The position numbers and the translations under genes were made by a program. A stretch of 64,000 nt of DNA, from NCBI GenBank assembly GCA_020002185.1, contig CM034539.1, forward strand, positions 33,644,017 to 33,708,016, written 5' to 3'. Source of the stretch: Paraescarpia echinospica. Its lineage: Eukaryota > Annelida > Polychaeta > Sabellida > Siboglinidae. Positions within the stretch are counted from its first letter, which is position 1, and each line of letters starts with the position of its first letter. This document shows, piece after piece, positions 55,750 to 64,000 of this stretch. Under the pieces are notes generated by a model that saw only the letters and a program-made list of their open reading frames with translations, had not been told where the DNA came from and did not search any database.

Positions 55750-57665
55750 CAGCACTCACTTAGCAACACAATGTATAGCATTTTTAAGAATATTCTATAG
55801 GATTTATGCACACTTGGCTGATGGCCAAAGGTTTCTCCAGGCTGCACAACTATGATATCAGTAACAGTGGTATTGTGTTTGCGTGTATGCATTCTGAATT
55901 ATTGAATATTATTATATCAGTTAATGCCTGCTGTACATGTGTCATGGGAAAATGCGATATATCAAAACCCAATTACACACTTTGTCGTGATAGTGTTCAT
56001 GAAAACTTTGACACGATATTGGAATATCTTAATAATACAAAATCATGACGACTGATATCAAAAGCCAAACTGTTTTTCTAGAGTAAAACCTGTTTTTGGA
56101 CAACCATCTGTTTTATCACTTAAAATTTGCCATCTTTTCAATGTTGGTGCCGTATGTTTATAGGAAGGTATATAGGACTATTTTTAATTTGGGCAAATTG
56201 TGCATTTTTGTTGCCCAAAATATGGAATGGATCACACTGTGTAAAAGTATATTGAATTTTTGAATTTTTTTTGTCAGACCCATTGCTTCCATGGTAACAA
56301 ACAAAAGGCCACCATTTTGAGCCAACATTGGCAAATTTTGAAACACTCTTTTTGAGCACATGTATAATTATGATTCTTGCAAATCCATGTACTGTATTAT
56401 CTATTTTGGGATGATTACAGCATTTTTCCATGTTCTATTTTTAAAATAATGTTTGCTAAAGTTCAAACAATTGCAGCAAATGTGCTTATTTTTTTCAAAC
56501 TATTGATGATTTACAAATGTGTCTGATCATTTCATACAGCAGTGTCTGCTGAAAACCTTATTTGCATAGCATAATTACTCACAGAAATATCTCGTTTCCT
56601 TATGCATAAATTTAAGAAAAACAAATTCTGATCAATTTGCCGTCAAAGATTGCATAATGCATTCGATTACCTGATATTAACATCCTTGATCCATGACTAA
56701 AATTCACTTTATTGCTAGTATGCATACAAATGCATCATAGTCTGGCAGAACACCATTTTGAGTATTTTGGGTCAAAAAACACCATTTCACCTGGGATGTC
56801 TGGTCACTCAAAACAGGTTTATTGCGTTTTATCCGTAAACCCTTATACTATTGTTGTACATTACTCATCATGCCTGAGTGCAATTGTGGTACACCAAGTT
56901 CAAAGAAATGGAAGAACATTATTCAGCCATGCTGATTACGTCCAATCTGAAAGATTGAACCAATACAAGTTTTCAATTTACCATTCTAGAACCTTTGACA
57001 GAAAACCCGCCCCGCTTAAAAAACCTAAAGGATATGTTTCATGGCTTGTTTACAATGTAATTTATATCAATCGAAATGTTAATAGAAAATGAACGTGTAA
57101 CTTGTTGGAGTTATTTGTAAACAACCACATTCTCAGTATAAATAAATTATGAATGGATAGAATTGTGGATGCAATGTTTTGCAAAAAGGTGCATGTTGTT
57201 ACTGATTTTGTAATAACTGGAGCTGTCATTAATACTCTTAGACATGTTCAACTGTTTGGTATCTACTAGGATCAAATATACAAAAATATTATTATTACCT
57301 CGAACGGGTCATTCCATATTTGTGCTGCATCATTTACACCACTTAAATTAATTCAAACATATCACTCTCATCGGAAGTGATTCTAATGTTTGTTAAGCGC
57401 AATCCACTGTTTCACAAATTACTCGATGTTTTAAATTTATGTATGATGCATATTGTATCAGGTAGAGGGGTGAGTTTGTGTGTACGTTAATAATAATGTA
57501 TCACGTATGCAGTTTTTAGTTAGATTTTTCTTTTATCGTGGTCTTTTCTATAACAGATATACATATATAATTCTATGGCAAATAATATGACCCACACGTT
57601 CGTAAAATGTCGGTAGATTTGACCATGTGGTAATAAATACCTTGCTAGATTTTGCATACAGAAGA

Positions 57666-57703
<38 letters not shown>

Positions 57704-58140
57704 TAGACCATGATAAAAGAAAATGACTGCTCAAAACTGCGTACATAATTATATAAATATATATATATACTAAATGGAAGCGTTTTCTTCTTATACTCGA
57801 ACACACATAAAGATATGATAAATAAGTTGTATCATTATTATTATGCTTATTGGAAAAAACCTCTCAAAGCACCCAAAGTTTTTGTAAAATCGCAATATAG
57901 CGATAAATTTAAGAGCATAATATCTCAAAATCTACTTAACCTATTTTACTAAAATTATCATTGTGACCTATGAATCATACATGTATCACCATTAATCAAA
58001 ATTAGCTCAATGTATACCTTTTAGTGGAACAGATTTATAGCACTCCGTGATGAACATTTGAAATTTCCGGGCAGAGCATTTGTAATAATATAAACATACA
58101 CACAATCTCACATACGAAAAGTGCAAAGCAGAACAGCTGT
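55750..58140. other. Intergenic stretch, no supported gene
   Basis: ORFs at 55806-56048 (80 codons) and 56712-57092 (126 codons, + strand, Lys/Tyr-rich end) are open but show no motif I know and no clear splice context. (TA)n runs at 57667-57705. The surrounding AT-rich text is probably old repeat. Confidence 0.4.
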
Positions 58141-58149
58141 TTTGCCTTA

Positions 58150-58790
58150 TTAAAGATCCATCATCCTCATCTTTGTAGCCTGATGCATCAGCCCACGATG
58201 CGACTCTACGACTTGGGAGATTAGCTGGCGCTGCTCTTCGTCGTCTGTGAGAGTCAGGTTGAAATCCGTCGCCAGTTTGAGGGTTCTCTCTGCACAGTCA
58301 TTTACAACCCGCACACCAGAGACAGTCTTCACTGCGTTAAGATAGTATTGGCGGCTGGGCCACGTCTCTGACTTGCTGTTGAGAAAGCTGCATTCAATGT
58401 TGAATGCAGTGAAGAAGTTGAGCGAACGTTCCGTTGCAAAATTGGCGAGGTGCACTTCATTGAAGGAGACTTCTTCGTCTTCTTCGCCTCCACCCGCCGC
58501 AGGTCATTCTTCTTTGCAGGTCTCCAAAAGGCGGCTACAGTTGCCATCACGGTAAGAGAAGAGAACCAGAGACAATAGGTCTTCACTGAGATACCAGAGT
58601 TGGCCCCCTCATCTTCATTGCTGCTGTCTGTGCAAACACACCATCCACTTCATCGAAGTTCTCCAGGTCATTAAGGAGGCAGAGATCGTTGATAGGCGCA
58701 CTTCTGCTGCTGGCTGCATTTACCCATGCTCTGATGTAGATGGTGATCGTGAATAGGCAGATGTGCTATAGAGTCTGTAGTTCGTGGCTA
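58150..58790 (-). pseudogene. Decayed fragment of an uncharacterised animal family
   Basis: On the - strand: ITIYIRAWVNAASSRSAPIN, DLCLLNDLENFDEVD, AAMKMRGPTLVSQ, then frameshift, and an open end NEVHLANFATERSLNFFTAF, VRVVNDCAERTLKLATDFN, TLTDDEEQRQLISQVVESHR. The 'VVND-AER---L---N---T-DEEQ-Q---QVVE-HR' block is a recognisable signature of a multicopy uncharacterised family in invertebrates. Several breaks lie in between. Function unknown. Confidence 0.65.
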
Positions 58791-58824
58791 GTAAGCTCGA
58801 ACTGCTCACGGAAGGCGAATATCT

Positions 58825-59060
58825 TCAAGCAATAAGTCCCTCACCAATGGTCTCTCTGGCATCGCTCAACACATTACGTGTCTCCTTAGTTTCCACCTTT
58901 ATATCACCTGGACTGCCTTTCTCATTTGGGTTTCCAATCAATACCCTAACTATATCATTTAAATCGTATACATCCTTCTTTAAAGTTCTAACGTTAATAC
59001 AACCCCGGCATTCAAAATCCGTCAACTACGCATCAGCCCACGTCTTGTCGGAGCCAGACA
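58825..59060 (-). other. Unrecognised ORF upstream of the decayed fragment
   Basis: The - strand reads LTDFECRGCINVRTLKKDVY, DLNDIVRVLIGNPNEKGSP, GDIKVETKETRNVLSDARET. Hydrophilic and possibly part of a transposon ORF1, but I recognise no domain. It is bounded by the L2-like LINE tail on its 5' side. Confidence 0.3.
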
Positions 59061-59064
59061 TAAC

Positions 59065-60765
59065 AATAATAATAATAAGATAAATTCTATTGCGCCTAAA
59101 TCCTTGGAAACCAAGCTCAGAGGCGCATCAAAACAAAAGGGTTGGTCAATCTCAAAATCCAAAAGTAGTTTTCCACTTGTCAACAGATGGGTCAAGGCGC
59201 TAGGGAGCTACGGTGGGTAAGAAGGTTGTAAAGATACGTTTTTAAATGACGACGGAATTGTGTAATATTTTCAACTGATCTAACACTAAGAGGAAGCATA
59301 TTCAAAAGAGTTGGTGCAGCAACAGAAAAAGCCCTAGTTCCAATGTTAGTGTTGACTCTAGGAACAAAAAGTAGGTCAGAACTAGATGATCGAAGCTGGA
59401 TAGGTTTTCTTACAGGAGTAAGCAATAAATGCAAATAAGAGGGTTGCTTATTGGACAGTGCCAGGTATGTAATGGTACAGATCTTAAATATTATACGATA
59501 TCGTACAGGAAGCCAATGCAAAGACTTCAAAAGTGGTACAGAGCGAGAAAAACGAGGAGATCTTGTAACTACACTTGCTAGACAATTTTGGACACGCTGA
59601 AGTTTTGTGATATCCTTGCTAGCGATATTATAAAGGAGGGAATTGCAATAGTCAATTATGCTGCTAACAAGCGCTGTTGCAATAGTCTTAGCAACAGAAA
59701 ATGACATATACCGACGAATACGGCGAAGATCACGAATATGATAAAAACAGCAGCGACAGTCGGAAATTGAAGTTACTATCAAAGATCACTCCTAGATTCC
59801 GCACCGAGGTTGCTGGCGTGATATACTGATTCAAAATACGCGTAGGAAAAAAAACATCCAGTTTACAACGCTGCATTGATATACCAATAATGATCAATTC
59901 AGTTATATTTGCATTTAATTTCAACTTGCTGTCAGTAATTCAGTGGAAGATATCTTGAAGGCAATCACTAAGTTGGTTAAGGGAGCGATTTGTATCCGGG
60001 GTAGCCAAAGAAATGTAGATCTGAGTATCATCAGCATAAAGATGATGATCTAAGTTATGTATTTGTATAACAGAGCTTAGTGGCGTGGTGTAAAGAGTAA
60101 AAAGCAAAGGCCCAATAACAGAACCCTGGGGAACACCAAATAAAGCCGGCAGTGCAGCTGAAAAGCAGTTCCCAATCTTTATATTTTGGTATCTATCAGT
60201 TAGATACGAAGAAAACCAGCTTAGAGCTGTGCCAGATATGCCGTACCACTTTAATAAGCGTTCAATGAGAATGCTGTGATCAATCGTGTCAAACGCGGCA
60301 GAGAGATCAAGTAAGGTAAGAGCAGTCACTTTACCATTATTAATGTTCAAGTTAATGTCATTATGAACCTTTAAGAGGGCAGTCTCTGTTGAATGAAACT
60401 GCCTATATGCTGATTGTGACACATTAGTTAAGACATTTGTGCTAATGTGAGACCTTAGACGACTTGCTACAACCTTTTCTAGTATTCTGGAAATGAAGCT
60501 GAAATTATAAATAGGTCTATAACTGTTTAGGTCTTGTTTAGGCAGAGATGACTTCTTAAGAAGTGGTGTGACATGGGCATATTTAAAATCATCAGGAAAA
60601 CAGCCAGAACAAAGTGATGCATTTATCATATTTGTTATAGGTCCAATTAGTGTATCGAGACATGCTTTTAGCAGTATTGTTGGAAATGGATCAAGTGCAC
60701 AAGATTTATTTGGGAGGACACAATTATTTTCCTAAATTCATCAAAGACGACCAAACTGCTACAAG
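59065..60765 (-). mobile_element. L2-like LINE, 5'-truncated, near-complete RT with few breaks
   Basis: On the - strand from about 60765: KSCALDPFPT, SGCFPDDFKYAHVTPLLKK, LNSYRPIYNFSFISRILEKV, QSAYRQFHSTETALLKVHND, motif A (ALTLLDLSAAFDTIDHSIL), motif B (GVPQGSVIGPLLFTLYTTPL), motif C (HLYADDTQIYISL), then, after stops near 59940 and 59780, the C-terminal half (YCNSLLYNIASKDITKLQRV, RAFSVAAPTLLNMLPLSVRS). The 3' end reads 'ggatttaggcgcaatagaat' and (ATT)n. At least three breaks, so inactive, but the least decayed of the L2-like copies here. Confidence 0.9.
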
Positions 60766-61220
60766 CGACACACACCAAATCTCGCTTTGGCTTTACTTTC
60801 CGTTTGTACGGCGCCATGCTAGCTAGAATGTACAGATATTTTATCTGATATAGTCAACTATGTTTAAACTATTTCCTATGTAGACTTTAAGAAGACTGCT
60901 TACTGTGCACACACGTTTCACTTTACGCTAGATTGACTTTTATATTCTGGTTACACCTTGTCCTAGCGAATACGCGGGACATTAGCCAAATCAACAAACT
61001 TGATTTCCAACGACTATCGCCCACCGAAGCTTCAGCTGTGGTCTGCGAAGAACTTCCCCAAATACACTTTTTTGAATACTGTTTAATCATAGCTGTTTCT
61101 TAATATATGTCTACGGATAGTTTACGAATAATATTTACGTAATGACAATACTTATCTATTCAATCCTTCCATGTATTATCCGAAATTTCTGCGCCCATAT
61201 CCACAATGATCCGAGCCTAA
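60766..61220. other. Intergenic stretch, nothing recognised
   Basis: Between the LINE 5' break and the CATA block. No supported feature. Confidence 0.4.
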
Positions 61221-61239
61221 GATTTTACCACCAAAGTGA

Positions 61240-61615
61240 TACATACATGTCCATGCATACATGCAAGTATGCATACACACATACATGCATGCATGCATGC
61301 ATACACACATACATGCATGCATGCATGCACGCACGCATACATGCATACATATGTACATACGTGCATACGTACATACGTACATACGTACATACATACACAT
61401 GTATGTATGTATGCCAACATACACAAATGCATACATACACACACATACATACATACATACATACATACATACATACATACATACATACATACATACATAC
61501 ATACATACATACATACATACATACACATACATACATACATGCATACATACATACATACATACATGCATACATACATACATACATACATACATACATACAT
61601 ACATACATACATACA

Positions 61616-61647
<32 letters not shown>

Positions 61648-61715
61648 AACATACATACACACATACATATATACATACATACATACATACATACATACAT
61701 AGATACATACATTCA
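61240..61715. repeat. (CATA)n block, ~475 bases
   Basis: Long tetranucleotide repeat with CATG and CGTA variants at the left end and a nearly pure (CATA)n core (61440-61700). Thr/Tyr/Ile/His or Cys/Met/Tyr ORFs here are artefacts on all six frames. Confidence 0.98.
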
Positions 61716-64000
61716 ATCAGTGTGAATCGATGTGAATGCGATAGATTGATGAACCAATGAAAATGTTCTGTTATAACTATTTGAAGATTTAATGTCAAAA
61801 TAAACTTGTAACAAATGCAAATGCTCTTGAATGTCCTTCTGCTTACCAAACATAAACCACAGTGCGGTTTGCAATATATTATTCCTTCTTTCGTTCTTTC
61901 ATTCTCTGTACATCACGCATAACTCCGTAAGTTTTGTATATAACGGGCTGACATTTTGTTTGCATACTAATGGTCCCATTCCGTTTTGGGAGTTCGTAGA
62001 ACTCTTACGAAGTCCCTCTGGGGGTTCCCATGACGTATGGATCTTGGTGAATTCAATATTTCAAACGGATGAACGTAGAGTTTCAGCGGTGAAGTGTAAT
62101 GACTGTCTTCATGGCATTAACGATAATAATATTATCTACAAAACATGTTTCGGTATAGTCGTTTAAAATTCCAGATCAAGTAATCCATCCCCTTATCTGC
62201 TTGTCACTAGAGTATTTAGCGTCGACCACCACATTGAGTGCGTGCTCATTTGCCAGCTGTATTTGGCGAGGTGCTCCGGTTTTCCACATGTATTTGAAAA
62301 ATACACGTTCCAGTGTGTGCACGTTCAGCATTGTATGACTTATACTCCCTATTCTTGTGTCGTACTATAATACTATTATCGTGCTGTCATATTGTCACGA
62401 TCTACCAATATCTGTACATGAATAATTGATACCATCTTGGCCTCTTCGTCTCTAGAATTGTTAACATGTACGCAGGACAGAAAGTGTCCTTGTAAATAGT
62501 CTACTATAAATAAACTTGTTGAAGCCACACTAATTAAACTGCACGCACTCAAATTGCGATAGACAGCCTGACGTCAAGAAGTTGTTCTCTTCCCAGGTTG
62601 CCGGTTTTCGAACTCTAACTAAATTTGTCTTTCCACAGTACGTTCCTATATGGTTCAATAAATCGTTTATGAGCGTGTTATTGCTAATTTGTCATCTGAT
62701 TATGCTTCTCTCCGAGAAGTAAGTTGTTTATGTACTACTGCTACATGTCTGTATGTATAGTCAGTACAGCAGACAGAGCAGTAATCGGCGATTTTCACAA
62801 CACAGTGGCATGTTGTTAACAATGACAGATAAGAGTGAAACGGCTGGATGCTCGATGACATTTGTCTCGGCGTCTCGGGTAACAAAGTCCTCGACTTTGA
62901 GGGTGTTATTGATTTCTTAGACAGAGAGAGATTTATACTATTACGTAGAAAGGTGACCGGGATACAACAAAGTTCGAGGTATACAAATGTGTATTTTGCT
63001 GATATAGATTCAAACATTATGTCACAGCACAGAAACCGCGCACCGACACTTTGGAATAGTATGGGCAGATTGTTTTGTTTGTTACGCAGGCAATCATGAA
63101 GTCTAATCTCTTGTATCAACAATACAAGATAACAGACCGAAGTTCACTGTTTGGAAGGTATTCACTGTTGCTAGAGACAAAATTGATGTCGGTTTATGTT
63201 GTTAGAACACACTCCAGGTGGTAAGTTTAACGAACACTATTGGTTCACTCTGAGTAAAGTAATTAGGGATGATTTGTGTGTCGTCCTGTCAGTGTATATG
63301 TGGGCCCGGCTCGACTGCGGTCCACACGATGGTCACATGACGTCGAACACGTGTACAACCGGTCAGCATTAAGGGAACGAGACATCGGGATTATCTCCAC
63401 TAACACATCGCTACAGTGATCGTGCAACACTGAGGGATATACACGGACAAGGACTATTTCTCGCGTGAGTAGAATTTTACATACTCTGCAGACATGGAGG
63501 TTGCAACAAAAAATATGTACTTTTATCATTTAAGCAACATAAACGTACAAAAGAACACTCAATGACGTTAATGAGGGATCAGTGTAGATGGAACAAATAT
63601 TGCTTATCGCAGTCAAACATTAAATGATATAACATCCGCAATTGCTCGAATGAATATAACTTGCCTACACCCGCGAGACGTACAACACACGAAGAGAAGC
63701 TGCAATCATGATTGAAGTATTTTTATCGCAAACACATTCCGGCACACGTCTTACTTTCCGATGTCGACAATTACAGCATTGCATTAGTTTCTATTGCATA
63801 TATATGCCTACTAGATTTGATTGGTTTAGTCAGTGTTCAATTTATATCACTAGATGCTGTAATATAAGCCATTCTTTTCAAGTCTGATCGAAATATTAAT
63901 TGATTAAAACAAAATCACAAATTGTGTTTTGGTTTTTGTAATCAGTACACAGCTCAAACACCTGTAATCACGGATACGTGTAAAATGTGCTATGGTGGAA
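61716..64000. other. Intergenic stretch to window end, no supported gene
   Basis: ORFs at 61831-62166, 62848-63099 (+) and 62700-63122, 63263-63529 (-) show no motif I know. The ORF 62848-63099 reads MLDDICLGVSGNKVLDFEGV and DRERFILLRRKVTGIQQSSR, not assignable. AATAAA-like signals are present, but no gene to attach them to. Confidence 0.4.

Noticed and set aside
56712..57092. 126-codon ORF as a gene
   Set aside because: No motif, no splice context, AT-rich surroundings with many stops; kept only as a note.
61176..61849. Long Thr/Tyr/His or Cys/Met/Tyr ORFs in all frames
   Set aside because: Caused by (CATA)n, which is open in every frame.

Overview
The window is animal nuclear DNA, most probably from a mollusc (inference). 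The strongest evidence is a split gene on the + strand whose exons encode chitin-binding (peritrophin-A type) domains followed by three laminin-G-like domains. This layout is known from Pif/BMSP-type shell-matrix proteins. The rest is typical of an invertebrate genome rich in repeats: several families of non-LTR retrotransposon (CR1, L2-like, and a family with a C-terminal zinc finger), tRNA-derived SINEs, very many microsatellites, and two assembly gaps of exactly 1000 N (10274-11273 and 45501-46500).

Layout. 1-5.4 kb and about 11.3-16.8 kb are arms of a large inverted duplication. Each arm carries an old copy of the chitin-binding exon set (mini-exon, 'DGPW' exon, chitin-binding exon), reading leftwards in the left arm and rightwards in the right arm. 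Most of these copies are broken. Between the arms (5.5-9.5 kb) lie exons of a different gene with cadherin-like/tandem-95-type repeats (- strand) and a broken unrecognised two-exon fragment (+ strand). From 14 to 19 kb the exon set was duplicated again, filled with LINE and SINE sequence, and largely decayed.

19.0-40.2 kb holds the best gene: chitin-binding 1, linker mini-exon, DGPW exon, chitin-binding 2, then three LamG cassettes of four exons each, ending in a stop at 40241-40243. Nearly all introns obey GT-AG, and all phases agree. Two lesions stand out: a stop in the third exon of LamG 2, and a frame closure in the first exon of LamG 3. The introns carry a CR1 with a 623-codon open reverse-transcriptase frame, a 58-bp satellite split by another LINE, a 38-bp minisatellite and long microsatellites. 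The 5' end of the gene (signal peptide, any VWA domain) was not found.

40.5-64 kb is mostly transposon debris and intergenic DNA: LINE ends with a (TGAG)n run, a second CR1 with an esterase-bearing ORF1 and an endonuclease (cut by the gap), two decayed genes of uncharacterised animal families on the - strand (51.99-53.35 and 58.15-58.79 kb), an L2-like LINE on the - strand (59.06-60.77 kb) and a (CATA)n block. No other convincing gene was seen there.
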